A program made the position numbers and the translations under genes. Under the pieces are notes generated by a model. It was given only the letters and a program-made list of their open reading frames with translations. It made no database searches and was not told where the DNA came from. DNA of 64,000 nucleotides from assembly GCF_052060035.1 (NCBI RefSeq), contig NZ_JBPOEA010000004.1:1-64000 (forward strand). Reading direction: 5' to 3'. Shown one piece after another: positions 52,588 to 62,800 of this stretch. This stretch comes from Fodinibius sp052060035. Its GTDB lineage: Bacteria; Bacteroidota; Rhodothermia; Balneolales; Balneolaceae. How positions within the stretch are numbered: the stretch's first letter is position 1; each line of letters opens with the position of its first letter.

Positions 52588-53139
52588 CTACATCTGTTTA
52601 TGTTTATCGATAATTTTTTTCAGCTTCTCATAATCCCCTTGTGGACCGGATGTCCCCATCGATTGCTCTATTAAATTTCCCTCCGCATCTACATACACTT
52701 TATACGGAATGCCCTGCACTCCTAACTTTTGATGCAGATTATTGGAATCCATCAAATAGGTAAAGGTATAATCATGCTCCTCAGCAAATTGTCGGGCATC
52801 TTCTCGGGTATCAGTAAATCCCGGGGTCACAGCTAACACCACAAAGCGGTCCGGATATTCTTCCTGCACTTTTTGCATGGTCGGAAAACTTGCCAAACAG
52901 GGCTTACACCAAGTCTCCCAAAAATCGATTAAAACGACTTTCCCCTCAAAATCTGATAGTGCAACCTTTTCACCTTCAAGATTCGTAAATGTGGCCTGCT
53001 CAACATGGTCTGCATCGGTTAATTGTTGATCAGCTTGTTCCGTTGAGACTGAATCTTCTTTTTGCTGCTCTTCTGCTCCGCCACAGGCCATTAAACCAAT
53101 AGCCAATAAAAGTATTAGTATCCAAGAGTAGTTTCTCAT
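52588..53139 (-). CDS. TlpA-like thioredoxin-fold lipoprotein
   Basis: The 183-residue protein has a lipoprotein signal ending LMACGG, then a thioredoxin/AhpC-TSA fold with VLIDFWETWCKPCLASFP; the CKPC pair is the redox site. It probably reduces thiols in the periplasm, for example in cytochrome maturation. It is divergent from the SusC gene. Confidence 0.85.
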   Translation of the reverse strand: MRNYSWILILLLAIGLMACGGAEEQQKEDSVSTEQADQQLTDADHVEQATFTNLEGEKVALSDFEGKVVLIDFWETWCKPCLASFPTMQKVQEEYPDRFVVLAVTPGFTDTREDARQFAEEHDYTFTYLMDSNNLHQKLGVQGIPYKVYVDAEGNLIEQSMGTSGPQGDYEKLKKIIDKHKQM

Positions 53140-53416
53140 CTTATAAGATCTTATTAATTATTTTTTGCTCTCCAAAGATACAAAACAGAGAACACAAGAG
53201 AAGCATTCAACTAATATTATCTGCCGTTACTATAGCATCTAACTTTAAGATACCTGCCTTAATAAATTAAGGCATTAGTATTTTTTATTCACATTATTAA
53301 TGTAAAATTTACAAATAGTTCACTTTTCTATGTTTTTTAATAGATTCTCTAAAAAAAGTTCTCCCCCTAACATTATTCGTTCTATATTGTTTTAAGTATA
53401 ACATTAACAATAATTT
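53140..53416. promoter_or_regulatory. Divergent gap between the thioredoxin-like and SusC-like genes
   Basis: No gene is seen. The region is AT-rich and must hold both promoters. No clear regulator site or riboswitch was recognised. Confidence 0.3.
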
Positions 53417-56400
53417 ATGGCTATGTATAACAGTTTCAAATCACTTTGGGTACTGGCTGTAATGGTATTGTATTCCAATATAGCTTTAGCACAGTTTACG
53501 GTATCCGGTACAGTAGTAGATGAACGAACCGGAGATATACTTGTAGGAGCAAACATTTTTCATGCTGAAACAAGTGCAGGTACCACCACAGATGTCGATG
53601 GAAAATTCTCTATTAAACTGCCTGGAACCCAAGCTACACTCCGCGTCAGTTATGTAGGATATATTGCCAAAAATGTCACCGTAGATTCAAACTCTGATGA
53701 CATTACGATTGAACTCTCTTCTGATGTCGCCAATCTCGAAGAAGTTGTGGTAACCGGTTTGGCAAGCTCTATAAAAAGACAAAACCTGGCCAACTCTGTT
53801 ACGTCGATCTCGGCTGAACAGCTTAGAGGTACTACACCAACTCAAACTCTCAGTTCTGATCTTTACGGTAAAATTCCCGGTGCCAATATCAGTGCCAATT
53901 CGGGTGCTCCGGGTGGAGGTATCTCTATGAGACTTCGTGGAGTTACAACCATAAACGGATCTTCAGAACCGCTTTATATAGTTGATGGCATTTATCTAAA
54001 CAATGATGCTATTCCCAACGGATCTAATGCTGTAACGGCTGCAGCAGCCGGCGGAAGTGCTTCTAACCAAGATAACCCGGTAAACAGAATTGCCGATCTT
54101 AGTCCTGATGAGATTGAAAGTATCGAAGTGCTCAAGGGAGCATCAGCTGCAGCTATATACGGTCAACGAGCATCCAGCGGGGTGGTCATTATCCAAACGA
54201 AACGCGGCAGCGGCGGTAAGCCTCAGTTTAGCGCCTCCCAGTCGGTCGGTTTTAATACCATTATCAAAAAATTGGGTGCGCGTAACTTTACCGCTCAGAC
54301 AGCTGAAGAGGCTTTCGGATCCACAGGACTGGCACTCTTTAATGAAGCCCAGAGCGCCGGACGTTTTCTTGACTATGAAGAACTGATGTATGGACGCGAA
54401 GGAATGCTGGCACGCACGCAAATTACCAGTAGCTTTGGCAACGAATCTACCAGTTTTTACGTAAGCGGAAGCCTCCAGAATGACGAGGGGATCATCCCAA
54501 CGACCGGATATGAAAAACAGTCGATCCGCGCCAATATCGATCATCGGTTTACCAAAAATCTGAATATAAAAGTCTCCTCGAACTACATTCACTCTGAAAC
54601 TTTTCGCGGGCTAACCAACAACGATAATACGGGTACAACCTTTGGTGTTTCCATGGTTGCCACACCTAACTTTATTGATCTACGCCCGGATGCAAGTGGT
54701 GTTTATCCAGCTCATCCTTTTAATTCAGCCAATCAGCTACAAACAAGGGATCTGTTTTCAAACGGAGAATTCGTAAACCGGGTATTAACTTCTGTCGAAG
54801 TTGACTATAGCATTATACAGAGTTCTAATCACGCGCTGAATTTAAGATTTACCGGAGGCGTTGATTACTTTAGTCAAAATAACAAGCTTATATTCCCGAG
54901 TGAATTACAGTTTGAACAGGCCAGCGGGTCACCCGGCACCTTGATTGAAACCAATACCAATAACCTGAACACAAATACTTCAGCATTACTGGTACATACG
55001 TTTACCGCCAACGATAACCTTTCACTGGTATCTCAGGCCGGTTACACTTCGTTTAATAATGATCAAAATCGGATCCTTAACGTCTCTAACGGAATTTTAG
55101 GTACGCAAACCAATGTAGATCAAGCAGTTTCAGTTCGCGTTGATCAAACTAAAATATTTCAGCGTGATCGCGGATTTTTTATCCAGGAAGAGCTGAATTT
55201 TGCCGATACCTATATTGGAACCATTGGGTTACGTGGGGATAAATCTGACCGCAATGGAGATGTTAACAAGATTTATTTGTATCCCAAAGCATCCTTTGCC
55301 TGGAATATTACCAACGAAGATTTTTGGTCTGCAGATGCAATTGACAATCTCAAGTTTAGAGTAGCTTACGGACAAACCGGTAATCTCTCTACTTTTGGAG
55401 CGAAGTTCACGTCTCTTGCACCAGCTAATATTGGCGGATTAGGCGGTGTGCTGCTCACAAATATCCGCGGTGTAGAAAATATCAAACCGGAACGCCAGCA
55501 AGAAATTGAGGGCGGATTCGATATTACTCTCAAAGACGGCGTGGCCTCACTCGAACTTACCGTCTATCAAAAACAGATCGAAGATATGCTGCTGCAACGT
55601 GAGCTCGAGCCTTCAACAGGGTTTAGCTTTGAAAGCTTTAATGCCGGAAAAATGCGCAACAGGGGCATCGAAATCAGCTTAAATCTATTACCTGTTAATA
55701 AACGAAATCTTAATTGGAACGCTAATATTAACTTCTGGAAAAACGTTTCCAAAGTGACCGATCTTCCGGTTCCCGCATTTGATGTCGGCGGCTTTGGTAC
55801 TTCACTGGGCGTTTACCGAATCGAAGAAGGGAAATCAGCGACACAAATAGTTGGGCTTGATCCCGAAGTAGATAGTAATGGAAACCTGGTCACCGACGGA
55901 AATGGCAACCCGGTAATCCTCACCAAAAAGCTGGGAGACGGTGAGCCGGACTTTCAGGTTTCGATGCAGAATGAATTTAGGATCTTAAGAAACGTTGATT
56001 TTTCATTTTTGCTGCACTGGAAAAAGGGCGGTGATATGATCAACCTAACCGAACTCTTATATGACCTGAACGGGAATACGCCCGATTACGATGATACCGA
56101 CCTGACATTTGCCGATTATCAAAATCAAGCGGCCGGAATAACCGACGATACCCCCAACGGTATAAAACGATTGAGCCTGCTGGGTATAAGTACCGATCAA
56201 TTTGTGCAGGATGCCTCGTATCTGCGCCTCCGAGAAATCGGGCTGTACTATAATGTACCGGCCTCACTGCTTTCGAATATCAGCAGTGGTATTCGGGGTA
56301 TTCGCCTGGGAGCATCTGCCACAAACCTGTTCACCCTTACGCCCTATCGCAGCTACGATCCGGAAGCATCAAATTTTGGTAATCAGCCTATTGCGCAAGG

Positions 56401-56464
56401 AATAGAGGTTGCTCCCTATCCTTCGTCCAAACAGTATTACTTCCATTTCAAGATAGACTTTTAA
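53417..56464 (+). CDS. SusC/RagA-type TonB-dependent outer-membrane transporter
   Basis: The 1,015-residue protein has a signal peptide, a carboxypeptidase-regulatory-like domain (about 27-110: VSGTVVDERTGDILVGANIF), a plug with LRGVTTINGSSEPLYIVDGI and VLKGASAAAIYGQRASSGVV, then a beta barrel ending in aromatic KQYYFHFKIDF. With the SusD gene just downstream it takes up large nutrients using TonB energy. No glycan enzyme or sigma/anti-sigma pair is adjacent. Confidence 0.92.
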   Translation: MAMYNSFKSLWVLAVMVLYSNIALAQFTVSGTVVDERTGDILVGANIFHAETSAGTTTDVDGKFSIKLPGTQATLRVSYVGYIAKNVTVDSNSDDITIELSSDVANLEEVVVTGLASSIKRQNLANSVTSISAEQLRGTTPTQTLSSDLYGKIPGANISANSGAPGGGISMRLRGVTTINGSSEPLYIVDGIYLNNDAIPNGSNAVTAAAAGGSASNQDNPVNRIADLSPDEIESIEVLKGASAAAIYGQRASSGVVIIQTKRGSGGKPQFSASQSVGFNTIIKKLGARNFTAQTAEEAFGSTGLALFNEAQSAGRFLDYEELMYGREGMLARTQITSSFGNESTSFYVSGSLQNDEGIIPTTGYEKQSIRANIDHRFTKNLNIKVSSNYIHSETFRGLTNNDNTGTTFGVSMVATPNFIDLRPDASGVYPAHPFNSANQLQTRDLFSNGEFVNRVLTSVEVDYSIIQSSNHALNLRFTGGVDYFSQNNKLIFPSELQFEQASGSPGTLIETNTNNLNTNTSALLVHTFTANDNLSLVSQAGYTSFNNDQNRILNVSNGILGTQTNVDQAVSVRVDQTKIFQRDRGFFIQEELNFADTYIGTIGLRGDKSDRNGDVNKIYLYPKASFAWNITNEDFWSADAIDNLKFRVAYGQTGNLSTFGAKFTSLAPANIGGLGGVLLTNIRGVENIKPERQQEIEGGFDITLKDGVASLELTVYQKQIEDMLLQRELEPSTGFSFESFNAGKMRNRGIEISLNLLPVNKRNLNWNANINFWKNVSKVTDLPVPAFDVGGFGTSLGVYRIEEGKSATQIVGLDPEVDSNGNLVTDGNGNPVILTKKLGDGEPDFQVSMQNEFRILRNVDFSFLLHWKKGGDMINLTELLYDLNGNTPDYDDTDLTFADYQNQAAGITDDTPNGIKRLSLLGISTDQFVQDASYLRLREIGLYYNVPASLLSNISSGIRGIRLGASATNLFTLTPYRSYDPEASNFGNQPIAQGIEVAPYPSSKQYYFHFKIDF

Positions 56465-56482
56465 CCTGCAGAGGTATCAATC

Positions 56483-57856
56483 ATGTATCAAATAAATAAA
56501 TTAGTACCGGTTTTTCTGCTGTTTCTCTTTGTATTGGGATTTTGGGGATGCGATATCATAAAAATTGAAGATCGCCCCGATCCGAATAATTCAGAGTTGC
56601 AGAACATTATCGATAATCCTTCACGCTCTGACATCAGTACTCTTGTGGCCGGAACAGAAGCAGGGTTACGTACCGAACTCCGTATCTATCACATAAATGT
56701 GGGGATGATCGGCCGTGAAATGTACCGATTCCTATCCGCAGAACCCCGCAATACCGGCGATCTTCTTGGAAAAGGGAACGCCCAGCTGGACGCAGGCTCC
56801 TACTACACTACTCGTCCCTGGGCTTCATTTTACACCGTAATTCGTAATACAAACATTATGATCCAGGCCGCAACCGCACTAAATAACGACGGTGTTTATT
56901 CGGCTGAAGAACTCAATGCGGCGCTCGGATACGCCCGAACGTTAAAAGCCTATCAGTATTTGATGGCGCTTACGCAAACCAACGAAAATGGTATTCGTGA
57001 GCAGGTGGAAGACGACATCTTTACCACCGGTGAGCTTCTTAGCAAAGAAGCTTCTTATCAACTTATTGCCAATTTATTGGACGACGCCGCTGCTAATCTT
57101 ACCAATGCGGGACCTGCTTTTCCGTTTAGTTTTTCAGACGGTTTTGCAAATCTCGATACACCTGCAACATTTCGGGAGTTTAACCGCGCTTTGCGTGCCC
57201 GTGTTGAGGTTTATCGCCCCCAACCCGACTGGGATGCCGTGTTAACAACTATCCTTCCCGAATCCTTCATAGACGAATCCGCAGATTTACGCTTTGGTGC
57301 CTACCACGTATTTTCAACAGCCACCAACGATCTGTTAAATCAAGTTTTTGCTGATCCGCAAGCCGGATCGGGCGACAGCTGGGTAGCTCATAATTCCTGG
57401 GTAGAAGATGCGGAAGCCGGTGATCTGCGTATTGATCAAAAAGTACAACCTCGTAATGAACAGGCTGCCCTTGATGGGTTGGTGAGTGATTACGGGCTTT
57501 TCGTCTATCAATCGCAAACAGCTCCAATGCCCATTATCCGCAATGCAGAACTGCTGCTAATTAGGGCTGAAGCACTGGCACAACGCAATGCAATTGGAGA
57601 CCTCGATGCTGCTGAAAATGATCTCAATGTCATTCGCAATGCGGCCGGGCTTGGAGATTTTAGCCGCGGCGCCGGTGGCCAAGCAGAAGTTATTGACGAG
57701 ATGCTCAATCAACGTCGTTATGAACTATTCTTCGAAGGTCACCGATGGGTTGATATGCGTCGCTATGATCGACTCAATGACCTTCCTATTGACCGACAGG
57801 GGGATGAAGTATGGGTTTCCTTCCCCATCCCCGAAAATGAAAATATCAGTTCGTAA
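56483..57856 (+). CDS. SusD/RagB-type nutrient-binding lipoprotein
   Basis: The 457-residue lipoprotein (signal ends LGFWGCDI) has helical TPR-type repeats and the C-terminal SusD pattern EMLNQRRYELFFEGHRWVDMRRYDRL. It caps the SusC barrel and binds the substrate. It is 18 bases downstream of the SusC gene, followed by a terminator. Confidence 0.9.
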   Translation: MYQINKLVPVFLLFLFVLGFWGCDIIKIEDRPDPNNSELQNIIDNPSRSDISTLVAGTEAGLRTELRIYHINVGMIGREMYRFLSAEPRNTGDLLGKGNAQLDAGSYYTTRPWASFYTVIRNTNIMIQAATALNNDGVYSAEELNAALGYARTLKAYQYLMALTQTNENGIREQVEDDIFTTGELLSKEASYQLIANLLDDAAANLTNAGPAFPFSFSDGFANLDTPATFREFNRALRARVEVYRPQPDWDAVLTTILPESFIDESADLRFGAYHVFSTATNDLLNQVFADPQAGSGDSWVAHNSWVEDAEAGDLRIDQKVQPRNEQAALDGLVSDYGLFVYQSQTAPMPIIRNAELLLIRAEALAQRNAIGDLDAAENDLNVIRNAAGLGDFSRGAGGQAEVIDEMLNQRRYELFFEGHRWVDMRRYDRLNDLPIDRQGDEVWVSFPIPENENISS

Positions 57857-57880
57857 TAAATAAATTACTACCCTTTAGCC

Positions 57881-57918
57881 AAGGTCATCTCAACAAAAAA
57901 ATTTGGGATGGCCTTTTT
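57881..57918 (+). terminator. Rho-independent terminator after the SusD gene
   Basis: AAGGTCATCTCAA pairs with TTTGGGATGGCCTT around a loop of A, followed by a run of T. It lies about 25 bases after the SusD stop. Confidence 0.85.
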
Positions 57919-57988
57919 TATTTATTTATCCCCAACCTCTGTTTTTGTATTTTAGGCGACTAATTATCGTGACGAATAAAATCAATCC

Positions 57989-59191
57989 ATGCAAACATAC
58001 GATTTCATCATCATTGGAGCCGGGATCGTCGGTCTTTCTACCGCTTATAAACTCTCCGAAGCGTATCCTGATTTAAATATTTTGGTGCTTGAAAAAGAAG
58101 ACGAAGTGGCTGCCCATCAAACCGGAAATAATTCCGGCGTTATTCACTCAGGCATCTATTATCAACCCAACAGCTACCGTGCTAAAAACTGTGTGGAAGG
58201 GCGCCATCAACTTGTTGATTTTTGCAACCAACATGAGGTTAGTTATGAGATTTGCGGAAAAGTCATTGTCGCTACCAAAGAGGATGACCTTCCTCGTTTG
58301 GATAACATTTTTCAAACCGGTCAGATTAATGAGATTGAAGGGGTCAAAAAAATTGATCGACAGGAGTTAAAAGAAATTGAACCTTATGCCGAGGGCGTAA
58401 AAGCCATCCATGTGCCTTGCTCGGGCATCGTAGATTATGTGGGGGTCTGCAAAAAACTGCGACAGCTCATTGAAGCAAATGGCAATTATGTGAGTTGTAG
58501 CCAAAAAGTAACAAATATTAGTCAGAAGGCCGGCTCGCTTGTAGTTAAAACGACAACCGACTCCCTTACCGGCAAACATTTAATTAACTGTGCAGGGTTG
58601 TACAGCGACCATGTAGCCGAATCAGCAGGGGTAAATCCCGATATCCAAATTGTGCCCTTCCGAGGTGAGTATTATGAACTAAAGCCCGAGGTCCAGCATT
58701 TTGTCAACGGATTAATTTATCCCATGCCCAATCCTGCTTTCCCTTTTTTAGGCGTTCACTTTACCAAGATGGTTCGAGGCGCAATAGAATGCGGACCCAA
58801 TGCCGTTTTCGCCTTCAAGCGCGAAGGCTACGACAAGCTCTCTTTTGATATGGAAGAAACCATCGAAACCCTCAACTTCCCCGGCTTCTATAATCTGGCC
58901 CGCAAATACTGGAAGATGGGTCTGGATGAATGGTATCGATCCTTTTCCAAAAGAGCGTTTGTCAAAGGACTCCAAGAACTAATTCCTGCCATTCGTTCCG
59001 AACATTTAAAGCCATCCCCATCCGGCGTGCGAGCCATGGCCCTAAAACCAAATGGCGAAATCCTTGATGATTTTCAGTTTGAGGTCACACAAAATGAAAT
59101 TCACGTGCTCAATGCCCCAAGCCCCGCAGCCACTGCCGGACTTGCCATCGGTGATGAAATTCTAAAGCGAGCTGAAAAGGCTTTCATGTAG
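57989..59191 (+). CDS. lhgO: L-2-hydroxyglutarate oxidase
   Basis: The 400-residue flavoprotein has IIGAGIVGLSTAYKLSE (FAD-binding Gly motif), HQTGNNSGVIHSGIYY and PSPSGVRAMALKPNGEILDDF, typical of LhgO. It oxidises L-2-hydroxyglutarate to 2-oxoglutarate and passes electrons to quinones. The next gene is a D-2-hydroxyacid dehydrogenase, so the pair may clear both enantiomers. Confidence 0.9.
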   Translation: MQTYDFIIIGAGIVGLSTAYKLSEAYPDLNILVLEKEDEVAAHQTGNNSGVIHSGIYYQPNSYRAKNCVEGRHQLVDFCNQHEVSYEICGKVIVATKEDDLPRLDNIFQTGQINEIEGVKKIDRQELKEIEPYAEGVKAIHVPCSGIVDYVGVCKKLRQLIEANGNYVSCSQKVTNISQKAGSLVVKTTTDSLTGKHLINCAGLYSDHVAESAGVNPDIQIVPFRGEYYELKPEVQHFVNGLIYPMPNPAFPFLGVHFTKMVRGAIECGPNAVFAFKREGYDKLSFDMEETIETLNFPGFYNLARKYWKMGLDEWYRSFSKRAFVKGLQELIPAIRSEHLKPSPSGVRAMALKPNGEILDDFQFEVTQNEIHVLNAPSPAATAGLAIGDEILKRAEKAFM

Positions 59192-59291
59192 ATTCGCTAA
59201 CAAACAACACCTTAGTACTGCAAGATCCACTGCTTCAAGGAACATCCTTTTACCTTGCAAAGGCATCTAAATATTGGTATATCTTCCTTCT

Positions 59292-62162
59292 ATGGATATA
59301 CCTGTTCAAACCTCCGCTCCAAAAATTCACACTGACGAACAAACCCTTCGACTGTATGCCAATGATGCATCCAGCTATGAGGAATTGCCCGAAGGTGTAG
59401 CTTTTCCAAAGTCGCGAAAAGACATTACAAAACTTGTTCAATGGGCCAGCGAAAATGGCAAGAATATCACTGCCCGTGGAGCCGGTACCAGCCTTGCAGG
59501 GCAAACAACCGGCGGTGGCATCATCATGGATGTGGGACGAAATATGAACCGCATCTTTGCGATCAACCCTGATCGACAAATTGCCCACGTACAGCCGGGC
59601 GTTATTCGGGATAGCTTAAATCGCCAAGCCGACCAATATAATCTGCTATTTGGACCTGATACGGCAACGACCAATCGCTGCATGATTGGCGGGATGATCG
59701 GCAACAATTCTTGCGGCATATTTTCTATCAAATACCAAACCACCCGAGAGCACCTCCTTGAAATTGAGACTGTATTAAGTGACGGGTCACATGCTACATT
59801 CAGACCGCTTTCGGAGACAGAACTGGCAGCAAAAATGGAGCTCGATACCTTCGAGGGCCACATCTATCGAGAAATCATTTCGCTGGTCCAAGACCATCGC
59901 GACAAAATTCTGGAAAACTACCCGCATCCGGAAATCATACGCCGAAATACGGGATACGCCCTCGATCGCCTTTGCGAGATGCAGCCATTTAATTCGGACG
60001 GACGTAAGTTCAATATGGCTGAGCTGTTATGCGGTAGTGAGGGGACGCTGGCTATGACGGCTTCGGCCAAACTAAATCTACTGCCCCAAGATTCCGAATC
60101 CATAATTTTAGCGCCCCATTTTTCTACCATTCGAAAAGCACTTGAAGCCACGGTCGAAATCGTCGAAGAAGATCCCGCAGCCGTAGAACTGGTTGATGAT
60201 GTTATCCTCAACGCTACTAAAGGAAATATCGAACAGCGCGAAAACCGATTCTTTTTGGATGGGGATCCCAAGGCAGTTCTCATTGTCCAGCTCGATGGGG
60301 ATGATATTGATCAGCTCCGACCTAAAGCCGAGCGACTTTCTGAAAAGTTACAGAAGCTTAGGCTCAGTGAATATACGCCGATCATCACAGATGAAAGTAA
60401 AATGCAGCGTGTCTGGAATCTTCGTAAAGCGGGGTTAGGATTACTGATGGGACTCGGATCGGAAGGACGAACCCCTACTTTCGCTGAAGATACGGCTGTT
60501 CGCGTTCCTGATTTGCCTGACTATATTGATGATTTCCAAAAGATTTTAGATAAACACGACACCAACTGCGTGTTTTATGCACACGCTTCGGTGGGAGAAC
60601 TACACTTACGTCCGGTGATCAACCTGCAAAAATCGGATGAGATTGAGAAAATGAAAACGATGGCCGGTGAAATTGCTGATCTGGTACGGAATTACCGCGG
60701 ATCGCTGTCCGGCGAACATGGTGATGGCCGAGCACGAGCTCCATATATCGAAAAAGTACTTGGACCAGAAATGATGCCGCTGCTTAAAAAGGTAAAGCAG
60801 ATCTGGGATCCCGAAAATATATTCAATCCCGGTAAAATTACGGAACCAAAGCCGATGGAACAGGACCTGCGATACTCTCCATCGTATCAAAAACCTAAAG
60901 TGAACACCCAGTTCAACTGGCGAAAAGAGGAAAGTTTTGCGGATGCTGTTGAGCTTTGCAATGGAGCCGGTGTTTGCCGAAAGCTGGCTGACAGCGGTGG
61001 AACCATGTGTCCAAGCTATATGGCCACGAAAGAGGAAAAAGATTCTACCCGCGGACGTGCGAATCTGTTTCGTCAGCTTTTTTCCGGCAAGCAAAAAGAA
61101 GCGTTTAAATCAGAAGAACTTAAAGATGCCCTTGACTTGTGCCTGAGTTGTAAAGCCTGTAAAAGTGAATGTCCTGCCAATGTGGATATGGCTAAGATGA
61201 AAGCTGAGTTTACCCAAGGTTGGCATGAAGAATACGGAATTTCGCTGGGAGAACGATTTTTCGGTCAGGCAGCTAAGCTCTACCCAATAGCTTCTCTGTT
61301 TCCAAAAGTTACCAATTGGGCTATAAACCAAAATTCTATCAAAGAATTATTGTACAAGTTTTTGGGAATCGACAAGCGGCGAGACCTACCGACTTTTGCT
61401 GATCAAACATTTCTAAATTGGTATAGAAATCGAAGTAAACAAAGCGACGGGAAAGAAGTAATGCTCTTAGTAGATATCTTTACCAATTACCATGAACCGC
61501 AAATTGGTAAAGCAGCTGTTCAGTTTCTGGAGTCGCATGGCTATAAGGTAATAGTACCTGGTTTTCACGAAACAGGCCGACCTCAAATTTCTAAAGGCAT
61601 GCTTGATCATGCGAAACAAATTCTTGAGCAAAACCTGCCCAGGCTGGCACAATTTGCGAGCCGGGAAATTCCTATTGTGGGCCTTGAGCCCTCTGAAATT
61701 CTTACCCTCCGAGATGAATACCTCGATTTATGTGATGAAGAGCAGGTTCAATCAGCACAAAAAGTAGCTGATAGCAGTTACACCTTTGAGGAATTCGCGG
61801 CTAATATACTGGCCGAATCTCCTTTATCCCCAAAAAACAAGAAGGTATTTGTACACGGACATTGCCACGCCAAATCACTTATTGGCAATTCGGCCATTCG
61901 CAAAATGCTGGAAGGGGCCGGTTATGAAGTTGTAGTTGGCGACACCGGCTGCTGCGGGATGGCCGGCAGCTTTGGTTATGAGGCCGATCACTACGAGGTA
62001 TCAATGAATATTGGGAAACAACGGCTATTCCCCGCCCTGCAAAATCTCACGGAAGATACACTAATCTGTGCACCGGGATTTTCGTGCCGTCATCAGATAA
62101 AAGATGGAAGCAATTTAGAAGCACACCATCCCGCACAACTGCTCGCTGAAAATTTAGGCTAA
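59292..62162 (+). CDS. FAD-linked D-2-hydroxyacid dehydrogenase/Fe-S fusion (YdiJ-like)
   Basis: The ATG at 59292 gives 956 residues; the earlier TTG is less likely. An FAD_binding_4 domain (TARGAGTSLAGQTTGGGIIMD), an FAD-oxidase C-domain (SVGELHLRPV, SGEHGDGRARAPY), a first Cys set ELCNGAGVCRKLA-MCPSY, a 4Fe-4S set CLSCKACKSECP and a CCG domain (GCCGMAGSFG) follow in order. This is the YdiJ type, known to oxidise D-2-hydroxyglutarate or D-lactate. Neighbouring lhgO favours 2-hydroxyglutarate. Confidence 0.88.
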   Translation: MDIPVQTSAPKIHTDEQTLRLYANDASSYEELPEGVAFPKSRKDITKLVQWASENGKNITARGAGTSLAGQTTGGGIIMDVGRNMNRIFAINPDRQIAHVQPGVIRDSLNRQADQYNLLFGPDTATTNRCMIGGMIGNNSCGIFSIKYQTTREHLLEIETVLSDGSHATFRPLSETELAAKMELDTFEGHIYREIISLVQDHRDKILENYPHPEIIRRNTGYALDRLCEMQPFNSDGRKFNMAELLCGSEGTLAMTASAKLNLLPQDSESIILAPHFSTIRKALEATVEIVEEDPAAVELVDDVILNATKGNIEQRENRFFLDGDPKAVLIVQLDGDDIDQLRPKAERLSEKLQKLRLSEYTPIITDESKMQRVWNLRKAGLGLLMGLGSEGRTPTFAEDTAVRVPDLPDYIDDFQKILDKHDTNCVFYAHASVGELHLRPVINLQKSDEIEKMKTMAGEIADLVRNYRGSLSGEHGDGRARAPYIEKVLGPEMMPLLKKVKQIWDPENIFNPGKITEPKPMEQDLRYSPSYQKPKVNTQFNWRKEESFADAVELCNGAGVCRKLADSGGTMCPSYMATKEEKDSTRGRANLFRQLFSGKQKEAFKSEELKDALDLCLSCKACKSECPANVDMAKMKAEFTQGWHEEYGISLGERFFGQAAKLYPIASLFPKVTNWAINQNSIKELLYKFLGIDKRRDLPTFADQTFLNWYRNRSKQSDGKEVMLLVDIFTNYHEPQIGKAAVQFLESHGYKVIVPGFHETGRPQISKGMLDHAKQILEQNLPRLAQFASREIPIVGLEPSEILTLRDEYLDLCDEEQVQSAQKVADSSYTFEEFAANILAESPLSPKNKKVFVHGHCHAKSLIGNSAIRKMLEGAGYEVVVGDTGCCGMAGSFGYEADHYEVSMNIGKQRLFPALQNLTEDTLICAPGFSCRHQIKDGSNLEAHHPAQLLAENLG

Positions 62163-62254
62163 AAAATCATTCCGGAGGCAACCCTCATAACAATACTGCT
62201 GTATAGGTAAGAAACGGACTCCAGCAATCTAATCACAATTATGGGGGATTTATT

Positions 62255-62689
62255 ATGCTTATCAGCAACCATCGCAATATACTTTTGACTATTGTTGTGT
62301 CTTTGTTTCTGACTATCGCAGGATGCAGCGAATCGAGTACAGACACCGGCAACGAAAACAATAACAACAACCAAAATCAATCTACAAGCTTTCAGAGCGG
62401 AAACATAGCACCCGGAGGAACGTTTAGCTACATATTTGAGGAAGAGGAAACAGTTGATTATTACTGTACTATCCATTCACCGGATATGACCGGTCAAATT
62501 ACTGTTACGAGTAATGTGGCAGCCGTAGATCGAGATACCGTTAGCATGGAAGGCGACCAGTTTGTCCCCGAAAACCTTGAGGTAGCACCCAATACCGAGG
62601 TCGTATGGGTCAACAACCAAGATCACGATCATAATATACAAACAGGTAGTCCCTCCTCAGGTAGTAGCGGAGGTGACCCAAACTATTGA
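62255..62689 (+). CDS. Circularly permuted cupredoxin-type lipoprotein
   Basis: The 144-residue lipoprotein (signal ends TIAGC) first shows the C-terminal half of a halocyanin-like cupredoxin, IAPGGTFSYIFEE and YYCTIHSPDMTGQITV with Cys, His and Met ligands, and then the N-terminal half, DQFVPENLEVAPNTEVVWVNN and DHDHNI with the first His. All four copper ligands are present but the order of halves is swapped. It probably carries electrons at the cell envelope. Confidence 0.7.
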   Translation: MLISNHRNILLTIVVSLFLTIAGCSESSTDTGNENNNNNQNQSTSFQSGNIAPGGTFSYIFEEEETVDYYCTIHSPDMTGQITVTSNVAAVDRDTVSMEGDQFVPENLEVAPNTEVVWVNNQDHDHNIQTGSPSSGSSGGDPNY

Positions 62690-62765
62690 TTCATTCAATG
62701 TAAATCTACACTGATCTCATCTGGTCCTAATCTGCAGACTTCTATTATCCAGCTTCCCTTGCTTT

Positions 62766-62800
62766 GAGGTTGGATGCGCAAGTATCCAACCTCTTTTTTA
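62766..62800 (+). terminator. Rho-independent terminator after the cupredoxin gene
   Basis: GAGGTTGGAT (62766-62775) pairs exactly with ATCCAACCTC (62784-62793), followed by seven T on the plus strand. Confidence 0.85.

Noticed and set aside
53417..57856. SusC/SusD genes as part of a polysaccharide utilisation locus
   Set aside because: No glycoside hydrolase, sulfatase or regulator gene is adjacent, so the substrate is open.
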